Assembly (NCBI RefSeq): GCF_004330295.1
Contig: NZ_SJOJ01000019.1
Coordinates: 1-64,000 of the forward strand
Origin: Rahnella victoriana
GTDB taxonomy: Bacteria; Pseudomonadota; Gammaproteobacteria; Enterobacterales; Enterobacteriaceae
Length of the DNA stretch: 64,000 nucleotides
Reading direction: 5' to 3'
Position numbers and translations under genes: made by a program. This document shows, piece after piece, positions 27,677 to 37,086 of the stretch. How positions within the stretch are numbered: position 1 is the first letter of the stretch; each line of letters begins with the position of its first letter. The notes under the pieces were generated by a model that saw nothing but the letters and a program-made list of their open reading frames with translations, was not told where the DNA came from and ran no database searches.

Positions 27677-29639
27677 CCCTCTCTTAGTAAAGGCATGCAT
27701 ATTATTTGCTACCCTTCCGGGGATTGTCCATGCGGAAGAATTTACTGCGAGCTTTAAAGGCACGGATATTAAAGAGTTTATTGATACGGTCAGCAGGAAT
27801 CTCAATAAAACTATCCTTATCGATCCGTCCGTGCAGGGGACTGTTTCTGTCAAAAGCTATGATGTTTTAAATGAAGAGCAGTACTACCAGTTCTTTCTGA
27901 GTGTTCTGGATGTCTATGGTTTTGCAGTGGTTCCTATGGATAACGGACTGCTTAAAGTTGTACGTTCCGCCAATGCCAAGATGTCAGGCGTCCCCGTAGC
28001 GGACAAAAACCGACCGGGAAAGGGAGATGAGATCGTCACCCGCGTGGTGACACTTCGTAATGTGCCGGTCCGGGAATTGGCTCCTTTGCTTCGCCAGATG
28101 AATGACAGTACCGGTGTGGGCAATGTCGTTCACTACGAACCCTCGAATGTTTTGCTGCTCACCGGCCGTGCGTCTGTGGTCAACCGTCTTATTGATCTGG
28201 TCGAACGCGTTGACACGATGGGCGATCAGCAGAGACAGACCATCAAACTCAAATATGCCTCTGCGCCCGAAATGGCCGAGATGATGAACAACCTGGTCCG
28301 TGAGGAATCCAAAGGGCAATCGTCGTCCATATTACAAGCCAAAATCGTCGCGGATGAGAGAACCAATACCTTAATCATCAGCGGACCAGAAAGCGTGCGC
28401 AGCCGCGCAGCAAAACTGGTGAGTCAGCTGGATAAAGACCAGTCATCTCAGGGCAACACGCGTGTTTTCTATCTGAAATATGCCAAAGCAGAGAAAATCG
28501 TTCCCGTGCTAACCGGCATCACTCAGGAAATGCAAGAAGGCAAAACAACTCAGTCTTCGAGCGCCTCTAATAAGCCGATGAGCATCACCGCAGATGAACA
28601 AACCAATTCCATTGTGATTACGGCTCAGCAGGATGTCATGCAGTCACTCGAGCAGGTCATCACCAAACTTGATATCCGCCGTGCGCAGGTATTAGTCGAA
28701 GCCATTATTGTTGAAGTACAGGATGGTAACGGACTCAATCTTGGGATCCAATGGAGCAACGACAAGTTTGGCGGAACACAATTCACCGGCACCGGCGCAC
28801 CGATATCAACGGTTGCGTCAGGCGTACGTCAGTACAAAAAAGACGGCGTTATCAGCAGTGATAATCCGCTCAGCAGCACCCTGCAAACCTTCAACGGCAT
28901 GACGGCAGGTTTCTTCAGCGGCGACTGGAATGTCTTAATGACCGCGTTATCCACCAGCAATAAAAACGACATTCTTGCCACGCCAAGCATTGTCACACTC
29001 GATAATAAAGAAGCCTCGTTCAATGTCGGTCAGGAAGTCCCTTCCCTCTCGGGTTCGCAAACCACAGCCGGCGACAACATCTATAGCAGTGTGGTTTACA
29101 AAACCGTCGGTACCAAATTGAAAGTCACGCCGCAGATTAACGAAGGTGATTCGGTTCTGATGGAAATCGAACAGGAAGTATCCAGTGTCGATACCTCAAC
29201 CAATTCATCGCTGGGTCCGACCTTCAATACCCGCACCATTTCCAACGCCGTGCTGGTTCGCACCGGGGAAACCGTCGTGCTTGGCGGCTTGCTGGATGAC
29301 AGTACCAAAGAAACCAAATCCAAAGTGCCGCTGCTGGGTGACATTCCATGGGTCGGTAATTTGTTCCGCTATACCAGCACGGAATCAGCAAAACGTAACC
29401 TGATGGTGTTTATCCGGCCGACCATTATTCGTGATGATGAGGTGTATTCTTCGATTTCCAATAAGAAATACTCCCATTTCCAAAAGCTGCAGAAAAAACG
29501 GCAGGATGAGGATCATCAGGATCTGCTCACACCAAATACCCGTTCTGTTTTACCGGATTATCCGGAAAATCCTGCGCCCAAAACGTCCATTTCGGCTGCG
29601 CCAGATGACGGCAGACCTCGTAACCCGTTTAGCGGATAA
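27660..29639 (+). CDS. gspD: type II secretion outer-membrane secretin GspD
   Basis: GspD forms the multimeric outer-membrane channel. The 659-residue precursor has a signal peptide ending at PGIVHA (residues 20-25). The N0 domain starts EEFTASFKGTDIKEF, followed by N1-N3 repeats with the VxxNLVREE and IVITAQQDV segments, and the secretin core (about 400-600) including the conserved VPLLGDIPWVGNLFR. The C-terminus ends in a proline-rich tail where pilotin usually binds. No pilotin gene is present in this window. The start overlaps gspC by 17 bp. Confidence 0.97.
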   Translation: MKKFINPLLVKACILFATLPGIVHAEEFTASFKGTDIKEFIDTVSRNLNKTILIDPSVQGTVSVKSYDVLNEEQYYQFFLSVLDVYGFAVVPMDNGLLKVVRSANAKMSGVPVADKNRPGKGDEIVTRVVTLRNVPVRELAPLLRQMNDSTGVGNVVHYEPSNVLLLTGRASVVNRLIDLVERVDTMGDQQRQTIKLKYASAPEMAEMMNNLVREESKGQSSSILQAKIVADERTNTLIISGPESVRSRAAKLVSQLDKDQSSQGNTRVFYLKYAKAEKIVPVLTGITQEMQEGKTTQSSSASNKPMSITADEQTNSIVITAQQDVMQSLEQVITKLDIRRAQVLVEAIIVEVQDGNGLNLGIQWSNDKFGGTQFTGTGAPISTVASGVRQYKKDGVISSDNPLSSTLQTFNGMTAGFFSGDWNVLMTALSTSNKNDILATPSIVTLDNKEASFNVGQEVPSLSGSQTTAGDNIYSSVVYKTVGTKLKVTPQINEGDSVLMEIEQEVSSVDTSTNSSLGPTFNTRTISNAVLVRTGETVVLGGLLDDSTKETKSKVPLLGDIPWVGNLFRYTSTESAKRNLMVFIRPTIIRDDEVYSSISNKKYSHFQKLQKKRQDEDHQDLLTPNTRSVLPDYPENPAPKTSISAAPDDGRPRNPFSG

Positions 29640-29642
29640 GCC

Positions 29643-31166
29643 ATGAACAGGGACAACGAATTGCAACAGACCCCGGAACCAGAACAGATCACCCCTGTTC
29701 TGCCGTACGCCTATGCCAAACAAAAGGGCATTACGCTGGTTGATAACGTGCTTTTTTGCCGCCAGGACATCTCGGTGGAAACGCTGCTTGAAGCACGTCG
29801 TGTCCTGGGGGAAATCACGGCAATTGAAATCGTGGAGACTCCCCTTTTCGATGAAAAGTTATCGGCTACCTACCAGCGGAGCAGCGGAGCCTCCCAGCAA
29901 ATTATTGATGACCTTGATAATGAAGTCGACCTTCTGTCCTTGTCTGAAGATCTGCCGGATAACGAAGACTTGCTGGCCAGCGACGAAAACTCACCGATTA
30001 TCCGTCTGATTAATGCGGTGCTCTCCGAAGCGGTAAAAGAAGGGGCTTCAGATATTCATATCGAAACCTTCGAACGCATGCTTAGCATCCGGTTCCGGAT
30101 CGATGGCGTCTTGCGTCAGATCCTGCAGCCAGCCCGCAAGCTGGCTCCGTTTCTGGTATCCCGTATCAAGGTCATGGCAAAACTGGATATCGCCGAAAAG
30201 CGGTTACCTCAGGACGGGCGCATTTCGTTGCGTATCGGTCACCGTGCAATTGATATTCGCGTGTCGACGATCCCGGCTCAATACGGTGAGCGTGTGGTAA
30301 TGCGTCTGCTGGATAAAAATAATTTATGCCTTGATATCCCGCAACTTGGCCTTTCTCCACAGGATGAGCAACAGCTCACCGCATTAATCCATAAACCTCA
30401 TGGCATCATTCTGGTCACCGGACCGACCGGTTCCGGTAAAAGTACGACGCTCTATGCGGTGCTTTCTGCACTGAACAATAACGAGCGCAACATTCTTACC
30501 GTAGAAGACCCGATCGAGTATGAACTGGAAGGCGTGGGTCAGACTCAGGTTAACCCGCGCGTGGAAATGACCTTTGCTCTCGGACTGCGGGCAATTTTAC
30601 GTCAGGATCCGGATGTGGTGATGGTGGGTGAGATCCGCGACAACGAAACCGCTCAGATTGCCGTACAGGCGTCACTGACCGGCCATCTGGTCATGTCAAC
30701 GCTGCACACCAACAGCGCCGTCGGTGCCATTACTCGTCTGCGTGATATGGGACTGGAGCCTTTCCTCCTCGCCTCGTCATTGCTGGGGGTGGTAGCTCAG
30801 CGTCTTGTTCGGCGTCTGTGTCCACATTGTGCTCAGCCAGCGCCGCTGGATATCTCCCACATTCCTTTGTTCCACTTTTTACCTGAACCACCGGTCGCCG
30901 TTTTTAAAGCCGTGGGATGCGCACAGTGTCATTTTACGGGTTACAAGGGCCGGGCAGCGATACACGAATGCATGGTTGTCGATAATGCCATCCGCCAGGC
31001 CATTCATGAAAATCAGGATGAATTTTCCATTGAGAATATTCATCGCAAAACAGCCCGAAGCCTGCGGGAAAATGGTCTGCTTAAAACCATCAGCGGCGAA
31101 ACAACGCTGGAAGAAGTCATCAGGGTCACTGCGGAACATGAGATGACGACAGGGAGCCCTGTCTGA
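29643..31166 (+). CDS. gspE: type II secretion ATPase GspE
   Basis: GspE is the cytoplasmic hexameric ATPase that powers pseudopilus assembly, docked to GspL. The 507-residue protein has an N-terminal GspL-binding domain, Walker A GPTGSGKST (260-268), Asp box TVEDPIE (286-292), Walker B VVMVGEIRD (325-333), His box STLHTNSA (352-359) and the tetracysteine zinc motif (Cys393, 396, 426, 429). All catalytic elements are intact. It follows gspD by 3 bp and abuts gspF. Confidence 0.98.
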   Translation: MNRDNELQQTPEPEQITPVLPYAYAKQKGITLVDNVLFCRQDISVETLLEARRVLGEITAIEIVETPLFDEKLSATYQRSSGASQQIIDDLDNEVDLLSLSEDLPDNEDLLASDENSPIIRLINAVLSEAVKEGASDIHIETFERMLSIRFRIDGVLRQILQPARKLAPFLVSRIKVMAKLDIAEKRLPQDGRISLRIGHRAIDIRVSTIPAQYGERVVMRLLDKNNLCLDIPQLGLSPQDEQQLTALIHKPHGIILVTGPTGSGKSTTLYAVLSALNNNERNILTVEDPIEYELEGVGQTQVNPRVEMTFALGLRAILRQDPDVVMVGEIRDNETAQIAVQASLTGHLVMSTLHTNSAVGAITRLRDMGLEPFLLASSLLGVVAQRLVRRLCPHCAQPAPLDISHIPLFHFLPEPPVAVFKAVGCAQCHFTGYKGRAAIHECMVVDNAIRQAIHENQDEFSIENIHRKTARSLRENGLLKTISGETTLEEVIRVTAEHEMTTGSPV

Positions 31167-32383
31167 TGAGCCGCTTCTCCTTCCATGCCACCTCCGTGGC
31201 GGGCAAGACGCAACGTGGCGTAATAGAAGCCGACAATCTTCGTCAGGCACGCCAGATGGTGCGGGAGCGGGGTTTAACGCTGCTCGACATAAAGCAGGTC
31301 GGCAACTTGCTGACAGCCAGCAAGATGAAAAGCAAAGGTTTAAAAACCCGCGTCCCTTCTCATGCGGTCTCCTTGTTTTCACGTCAGCTTGCGACATTAA
31401 CCAACGCAGCCCTGCCCGTTGAGGCAGCCCTGGCAGTTATCGCACGACAAACAGAGCACGCCGGACTCACGCAGGTACTCACCGCCATTCGTCACAAAGT
31501 GGTGGAAGGACATACGCTTGCCGATGCGCTGGCTGATTTCCCCCGCATCTTTGACCCGATGTTCAGAACGCTGGTCACCGCCGGGGAACGCACCGGACAA
31601 CTCGGGTCCGTGCTGGAAAAAATGGCGGATTATTATGAAATCCGGCAACAGATCAAAAGCAAACTGTCGCAGGCTATGATCTATCCGGCGATGCTGACGA
31701 TCGTCGCCATTCTGGTAATTATTATTTTACTGGTGGCCGTCGTCCCGCAAATCATCGAACAGTTTGTTCATATGAAGCATACGCTGCCCATCACAACCCG
31801 CATTTTAATCGGCATCAGCGGATTCCTCGAACGGACGTGGTGGTTATTATCCATTGGGATATTTGCGGCAATCGCTGCAGCGAAACTGGTTCTCCGCCGT
31901 AAAAACAACCTTATGCGTTTTCATACTGCGTTGCTCAGTGTTGCCGTTTTCGGGCCGCTGATCAGGGCGATAAACAGTGCGCGTTATGCCCGTACACTCA
32001 GCATCCTGCAATCAAGTGGTGTCCCTTTACTGGACGCGATGAAAATCTCGACAGAAGGGATAACCAACCTGCGTATCCACTCTCTGCTTGTACAGGCGGC
32101 AGAAAATGTCCGTCAGGGCAGCTCGCTGTTTGCCGTGCTGGAACAAACACGCCTCTTCCCGCCCATGATGCTGTACATGATTGCTTCCGGCGAACAAAGC
32201 GGACGCCTCGGGGAGCTCATGGCGCACGCCGCAGACAATCAGGACAAGCTGATGCAACACCGGCTCTCCATGGCCTTAGCTCTGTTTGAACCCCTTTTGA
32301 TCGTCACAATGGCGAGCATCGTTTTGTTCATCATCATGTCGATTTTACAACCCATCCTCCAGCTCAATAACCTGGTCAGTTAA
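31166..32383 (+). CDS. gspF: type II secretion inner-membrane platform protein GspF
   Basis: GspF is the polytopic core of the assembly platform. The 405-residue protein has two repeated cytoplasmic T2SSF domains (one around LFSRQLATLTNAALPVEAAL, the other around LSILQSSGVPLLDAMKI). Three membrane helices lie at about 168-195, 220-245 and 372-398. Its ATG overlaps the gspE stop by one base (TGATG), so the two are translationally coupled. Confidence 0.97.
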   Translation: MSRFSFHATSVAGKTQRGVIEADNLRQARQMVRERGLTLLDIKQVGNLLTASKMKSKGLKTRVPSHAVSLFSRQLATLTNAALPVEAALAVIARQTEHAGLTQVLTAIRHKVVEGHTLADALADFPRIFDPMFRTLVTAGERTGQLGSVLEKMADYYEIRQQIKSKLSQAMIYPAMLTIVAILVIIILLVAVVPQIIEQFVHMKHTLPITTRILIGISGFLERTWWLLSIGIFAAIAAAKLVLRRKNNLMRFHTALLSVAVFGPLIRAINSARYARTLSILQSSGVPLLDAMKISTEGITNLRIHSLLVQAAENVRQGSSLFAVLEQTRLFPPMMLYMIASGEQSGRLGELMAHAADNQDKLMQHRLSMALALFEPLLIVTMASIVLFIIMSILQPILQLNNLVS

Positions 32384-32395
32384 AGGAATAAACCC

Positions 32396-32851
32396 ATGTC
32401 AGACATTTCAAAAAATCTTCCGGTGACGGATAAAAAACAACAAGGCTTCACCTTAATGGAGCTGATGGTGGTCATCGTCATTCTCGGCGTTCTGGCCGCT
32501 CTGGTTGTTCCCAATGTTATGGGGAATAAAGAGCGGGCCGATACGCAGAAAGCCGTCAGCGATATCGTCGCTCTCGAGAACGCGCTCGACATGTATAAGC
32601 TGGATAACCACCGCTATCCGACAACAGAACAGACACTGGATGCGCTGGTAACCTTACCTACGCTTAGCCCGGTGCCTGGGAATTACCGCAACGACGGCTA
32701 CATCAAACGCTTACCTGCCGATCCGTGGGGCAACGAATACATGCTGCTCAGCCCGGGTGAACATGGTGCTATCGATGTTTTCTCCGCCGGACCGGACAGT
32801 GAACCGAACACGGCAGATGACATTAAAAACTGGGTTGAGAAGGATCAATAA
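32396..32851 (+). CDS. gspG: major pseudopilin GspG
   Basis: GspG is the main subunit of the periplasmic pseudopilus. The 151-residue precursor is cleaved by GspO after Gly17 to expose Phe18, with Glu22 as the conserved Glu5 of the mature protein, followed by the hydrophobic N-terminal helix. The C-terminal FSAGPDSEPNTADDI segment is the calcium-binding loop of GspG. The 17-residue leader is longer than the usual 6-9. It follows gspF by 12 bp with its own ribosome site (AAAGGA). Confidence 0.98.
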   Translation: MSDISKNLPVTDKKQQGFTLMELMVVIVILGVLAALVVPNVMGNKERADTQKAVSDIVALENALDMYKLDNHRYPTTEQTLDALVTLPTLSPVPGNYRNDGYIKRLPADPWGNEYMLLSPGEHGAIDVFSAGPDSEPNTADDIKNWVEKDQ

Positions 32852-32853
32852 CC

Positions 32854-33375
32854 TTGTCTGCGGCTAAACAATCCGGCTTTACGCTACTGGAAATCCTGAT
32901 GGTACTGGCGATCTTCGCCATTGCCGCGGGGGTAGTTGTCATGGTTTTACCTTCTGACAACGCCCAACTCCAGCGCGCTGAAAAAATGAAAGCGATGATG
33001 GAATATGCTTCTGAGCGTGCCGTGTTAGAAGGAAAACCCCTTGGGCTTTCTTTGACGAGCAGCGCCTACCGGTTTGTTATTTTGGGTAACGCGCTGCCGT
33101 TAATTCCTGACGCCAGCGAGCCGCAGTGGGCAGAGATGGATTCTGCCCGTATGCCGCTCACGGGTGAATTTACGCAAGAAGAAACCCTTTCCCTGACTCC
33201 GATGCCGCTCAACAAATCTGTCAGCCGTCCACCACAGATTGTTTTTATGCCCGACGGCACGCTTTCAGTATTTGAACTTAGCTACGCCCCTTCAGCGTCT
33301 GAACCGGCCTGTTGCAGCATCATTTCAGAAGGCCGACTGCCTCTGATTTTCACTGTCAAAAGGCCTGAAAAATAA
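32854..33375 (+). CDS. gspH: minor pseudopilin GspH (TTG start)
   Basis: GspH is a minor pseudopilin. The 173-residue precursor has a prepilin leader cleaved after Gly8, then FTLLEILMVLAIF with Glu13 as mature Glu5. The start is TTG at 32854, with AAGGA ten bases upstream. No ATG precedes the prepilin motif in this frame, so a later start would destroy it. It lies 2 bp after gspG. Confidence 0.92.
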   Translation: MSAAKQSGFTLLEILMVLAIFAIAAGVVVMVLPSDNAQLQRAEKMKAMMEYASERAVLEGKPLGLSLTSSAYRFVILGNALPLIPDASEPQWAEMDSARMPLTGEFTQEETLSLTPMPLNKSVSRPPQIVFMPDGTLSVFELSYAPSASEPACCSIISEGRLPLIFTVKRPEK

Positions 33376-33764
33376 TGTGCATCCCGGTAAAAACCGACGC
33401 TAAAAATCAGCAAGGAATGACTCTGCTTGAGGTGATCATCGCACTCGCTATTTTCGCCACTGCCGCGCTGGCATTGCTGAACAGTATGAGTTCGCAGATG
33501 CGTGCAGCAGAGCATTTCCGCACCAGCCTTTTTGGCAGCTGGGTCGCCGAAAATACGCTGGCAGAAGCGCAGATCAAATCCGGAAAGAAAACAAAAGAAC
33601 CCGTCACACTGGCGGGTCAGGAGTGGTTTGTTGAGCAACAGCAACCCACTGATCGGGATAATAAAATTCGCAAGAATCGTGTTCTGGTTAAGCAATCTGA
33701 AGATGCCCGATCACCGCTCCTTTCCGTCAGCAGCTGGGCTCAGATATCGGCAGACAAGCCATGA
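33375..33764 (+). CDS. gspI: minor pseudopilin GspI
   Basis: GspI is part of the pseudopilus tip complex with GspJ and GspK. The 129-residue precursor is cleaved after Gly14 (QQG), leaving an N-terminal Met15 where most pseudopilins have Phe, as often seen in GspI, with Glu19 as mature Glu5. Its ATG overlaps the gspH stop by one base. Confidence 0.95.
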   Translation: MCIPVKTDAKNQQGMTLLEVIIALAIFATAALALLNSMSSQMRAAEHFRTSLFGSWVAENTLAEAQIKSGKKTKEPVTLAGQEWFVEQQQPTDRDNKIRKNRVLVKQSEDARSPLLSVSSWAQISADKP

Positions 33765-34441
33765 GTAAAAACCGTACAGCCCGGCAGCAAGGCTTTACGC
33801 TGATAGAAGTCATGATTGCGATGGCGATATTTTCCCTGCTCAGCTTACTGGCCTATCAGATCCTCTCGGCATCAGTGAAAAACAGCGAAATAGCACAGGA
33901 ACATACTGCGCGACTCAACGAAATCCAGACGGCGTTTTCACTGCTGGAGCGTGACCTGATCCAGGTATTGCCAAGGCAAACGGAGGAAGAAGAGGCGTAC
34001 TTATCCGCGACGGAGACCTCACTGCGTTTTACCACCCTGGGAAGTTATCCGGCAGCAACCCCCTTATCTGCCAGCGATTTATCCCGGGTTGATTGGGCCA
34101 TAATCGATCATGCGTTGACGCGCAGCGCGAGCGCCCTGCCTTCCGCCCCTTTACCGGATGCCGCACCGCTCACTCCCGTGACCATGTTGACCGGCGTACG
34201 CACGTTGCACTGGCGTTTCTTTTCTGCCGGCTGGGCTGACAAATGGGATCAAGCCACCACGTTTCCTGCCGCTATCGAACTCGTTGTCACGCTGGATGAT
34301 ATGGGTGAAATACGCCGTTTGTTCCTCCTGCCTGCCGCACTTGAGGATACAAAGGCGAATACCGATGACAAAGCGCCGGAACAGACGGAACCCACTTCGG
34401 CAACGCCGGTTCCGATGAGCGGGGAGGCGCTTCAACAATGA
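33761..34441 (+). CDS. gspJ: minor pseudopilin GspJ
   Basis: GspJ is a tip pseudopilin. The 226-residue precursor is cleaved after Gly11 (RQQG), giving FTLIEVMIAMAIF with Glu16 as mature Glu5. The globular part ends in a Thr/Pro/Glu-rich tail (about residues 195-220). It overlaps gspI and gspK by four bases each (ATGA). Confidence 0.96.
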   Translation: MSKNRTARQQGFTLIEVMIAMAIFSLLSLLAYQILSASVKNSEIAQEHTARLNEIQTAFSLLERDLIQVLPRQTEEEEAYLSATETSLRFTTLGSYPAATPLSASDLSRVDWAIIDHALTRSASALPSAPLPDAAPLTPVTMLTGVRTLHWRFFSAGWADKWDQATTFPAAIELVVTLDDMGEIRRLFLLPAALEDTKANTDDKAPEQTEPTSATPVPMSGEALQQ

Positions 34442-35424
34442 ATAAGCAACAAGGTGTGGCGCTGCTGATCGTGTTAATGATCCTGGCAATCATGGCGGCA
34501 TTAGCCGCGAAAATGACGCTGCAATTTCAGGTCAGCCAGCAACGTCAGAGCTGGTTACTCAACCAGCAGCAGTTGCGCTGGCTGACCCTTGGCGCAGAAG
34601 AAATTGCCTTGCCCCGGCTTCGGAAAGAGCTGACCGAAAACGCATATAACAACAACCTGGATCAGTTTTCCATGCAGGAAGGGACGTTCATCGCACCAGA
34701 CGGTTTCTCCGTAAACTATGTTGTCACGGATGGCCAAAACTGCTTCAACCTCAATAGCCTGCGCAATAACGAACCTGACACGAAGCTTGAGGACGAACCC
34801 TACAATACGCAGATATTGAAACAACTGCTGCTCGATGCACAGGCAACTTCCGTGGAAATTGACCGGTTCACCGACAGCCTCAGTGATTATCTGGATACAG
34901 ATAACGACACCCGTACCGCCGGTGCCGAATCCGAGTATTACGAAACCCTGACGCCACCACGGGCTGCGGCTAACCAACGCCTTTTCTCCATGAATGAACT
35001 GGCTTTACTGCCAGACCTGCCTCTTTCGCCCCTGAAGCGGATCCGCACTCAGCTTTGCGCGCTTCCGGAAGAGTCTCAGCAAATCAATGTCAATACGCTG
35101 ACCGAAGCGCAGGCTCCCCTGCTGAGCGCCTTATTTCTTGGCGGAATTAATCAGGACGATGCAATGAAATTAATCGCCGTACGGCCACGCAGAGGCTGGG
35201 TCTCTGTCGATGCTTTTCTGAAAGAGGTTAAAAAACAAAAGCTGACTCTCGACGTGCAAACCGGGGATTTGAAACCGCTGCTGACAGTGCGCAGCCAGTA
35301 TTTCGTTCTGCACACACAGGGTCACTTTGAAGAACAGCAAAACACCATGAGCAGTTATGCGCACTTCAATCCAGAAGATTCAAAAATCACAATTTATCAG
35401 CGACGCTATCGGGTAATTGAGTAA
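34438..35424 (+). CDS. gspK: minor pseudopilin GspK
   Basis: GspK caps the pseudopilus tip. The 328-residue precursor is cleaved after Gly6, giving VALLIVLMIL. Mature position 5 is Ile rather than Glu, the known hallmark of GspK, which sits at the very tip and needs no Glu5 partner. The large alpha domain contains INVNTLTEAQAPLL. It is followed without a gap by gspL. Confidence 0.97.
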   Translation: MNKQQGVALLIVLMILAIMAALAAKMTLQFQVSQQRQSWLLNQQQLRWLTLGAEEIALPRLRKELTENAYNNNLDQFSMQEGTFIAPDGFSVNYVVTDGQNCFNLNSLRNNEPDTKLEDEPYNTQILKQLLLDAQATSVEIDRFTDSLSDYLDTDNDTRTAGAESEYYETLTPPRAAANQRLFSMNELALLPDLPLSPLKRIRTQLCALPEESQQINVNTLTEAQAPLLSALFLGGINQDDAMKLIAVRPRRGWVSVDAFLKEVKKQKLTLDVQTGDLKPLLTVRSQYFVLHTQGHFEEQQNTMSSYAHFNPEDSKITIYQRRYRVIE

Positions 35425-36600
35425 ATGGAACACCGTCAACCGGCCAACAGGCTGTTTATCAGAGCAGGCAGTACGCCAGAACGCTCACTTAACTGGTTCA
35501 CTGAGCTGGCAGAAAATGATGAGGATATTCATCTTTTACCAGACGCTGAGCATTTATCAGAACTGGCCGCACAACCGTCGGCACAGAACGTTTCTCTGCT
35601 TATCCCCGCCAGTGAAGTCATTTTTCGTCAGGTCACAGTGCCACAACGTGCGGGTAAAAATACCCGGCAGATGATTGCCTGGCAGACAGAAGAAAGCATT
35701 GCCACGGATGTGGATACCTTGCATTGGGTTGAGCTGTACCGTCAGGAGCAAACACTGTATGCCGCCGGTATTGAAGTCGATTTTTTACGAAACTGGATAC
35801 ACCGTTTTCGTGATGCCGGCCTGACAGTCAGGCACGTTTATATTGATGCGTTACTGCTCCCTCTGCCTGAGGAAGGCTGGTCGGCCGCCCGTCTTGACCA
35901 TCAATGGCTGCTCCGGCAGTCAGAATATTCGGGGTGTCTGGTCGAACAGGTATTACTTGATGCGTTGCTGGCTATCGCAATGCCTGAAGTAGTGCACTAT
36001 TACGGGCATGATCAGGAGATTCCTCCTGACTGGGTTCACGCAGAAGCGCCTTCCGACCCGCTGATAGTGATGAAAAATAATTGTGCATCCGCCGTGAATC
36101 TTCTTCAGGGCGAATTTGCCGTGCGCGAGGAAGATCCCGCCTGGGGCCGTCATCTGCAACGGATAGCGGCAGGTATGGTGATATTCACGCTGGTACTCAT
36201 TCTCGGCAGCAAACTTTTCACATGGTGGCAGGTATCGCAGCAAGAATCCTTGCTGAAAAACCAGATGCTGACCCTGCATCAAAGCGCGTTCCCTCAGGAC
36301 AAGCACACCCGCAACCTGAAATTCTATTTTGAACAAAACATGAAAAAAGCGCCCACAGCCTTTCTGCCTGCGCTGGCAAAACTCACGGCTTATCAGGGAC
36401 AAGTCCCGCAAATCGCCATCGATAAATTGGATTTCCAGCAGAAAACGAATCAGTTCACATTGCAGATCACGACCGATAACCGTGTGGCGATTGATGATTT
36501 TCTCAAAATTACCGCCAATGATTTTCACTTTGCTGTTTCCAACCTCACGACATCGGCAACAGGCGTGACTGCCACGCTGACTCAGCGGAGTAAATCATGA
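35425..36600 (+). CDS. gspL: type II secretion inner-membrane protein GspL
   Basis: GspL recruits the ATPase GspE to the membrane. The 391-residue protein has an actin-like cytoplasmic domain (about 1-240), a single membrane helix at about 250-268 and a ferredoxin-like periplasmic domain that pairs with GspM. The ATG directly follows the gspK TAA. It overlaps gspM by four bases. Confidence 0.95.
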   Translation: MEHRQPANRLFIRAGSTPERSLNWFTELAENDEDIHLLPDAEHLSELAAQPSAQNVSLLIPASEVIFRQVTVPQRAGKNTRQMIAWQTEESIATDVDTLHWVELYRQEQTLYAAGIEVDFLRNWIHRFRDAGLTVRHVYIDALLLPLPEEGWSAARLDHQWLLRQSEYSGCLVEQVLLDALLAIAMPEVVHYYGHDQEIPPDWVHAEAPSDPLIVMKNNCASAVNLLQGEFAVREEDPAWGRHLQRIAAGMVIFTLVLILGSKLFTWWQVSQQESLLKNQMLTLHQSAFPQDKHTRNLKFYFEQNMKKAPTAFLPALAKLTAYQGQVPQIAIDKLDFQQKTNQFTLQITTDNRVAIDDFLKITANDFHFAVSNLTTSATGVTATLTQRSKS

Positions 36601-37055
36601 AACAGTGGTTGATGCTTAAAAGCGAAAGTGAAAGACGGCTGATACTGATCGCAGCCTGCCTGTTAATGATGGCTTTTATCTGGTTTGGTTTGTTAACCCC
36701 CCTCGATAACCAAATCGCCAAATCCCGGGTCATGGTCAATACCCAGCGTAACCAGCTGGAATGGATGGTGAAGCAAACTCAACGGCTTGGCGCACCTGCC
36801 GGAAAGAGAACGAGTAAGGAAAAGCTGACGGAAGCGATCAACACCTCAGCGGCCGGTTTATCCCTGAAAATGCCAAAAACGACACAGAATGAACAGGGCG
36901 TCACCTTCAGCGTGGGACAAATTCCTTACTCCACCCTGCTGCGCTGGCTTGAAATCCTCAACAAGGAATACGGCATTCAGGTCGTGGCCATCACGATAGT
37001 GACCGGTGGTGGACAATCCGGAAATGTCAGTGTTCCACAACTCACACTGCGTTAA
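36597..37055 (+). CDS. gspM: type II secretion inner-membrane protein GspM
   Basis: GspM stabilises GspL and the platform. The 152-residue protein has a short cytoplasmic tail, one membrane helix at about 15-34 preceded by SESERRLILIAA, and a periplasmic ferredoxin-like domain ending VSVPQLTLR. There is no gspN downstream; the next gene is gspO. Confidence 0.93.
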   Translation: MKQWLMLKSESERRLILIAACLLMMAFIWFGLLTPLDNQIAKSRVMVNTQRNQLEWMVKQTQRLGAPAGKRTSKEKLTEAINTSAAGLSLKMPKTTQNEQGVTFSVGQIPYSTLLRWLEILNKEYGIQVVAITIVTGGGQSGNVSVPQLTLR

Positions 37056-37086
37056 CGGGCAGATGACCTCACCAGGAAATTTTCAT

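Noticed and set aside
37006-37086. A gspO start at GTG 37006 or ATG 37063.
   Set aside because: The first would overlap gspM by 50 bp and adds non-hydrophobic residues not seen in prepilin peptidases. The second has a poorer ribosome site than ATG 37087.
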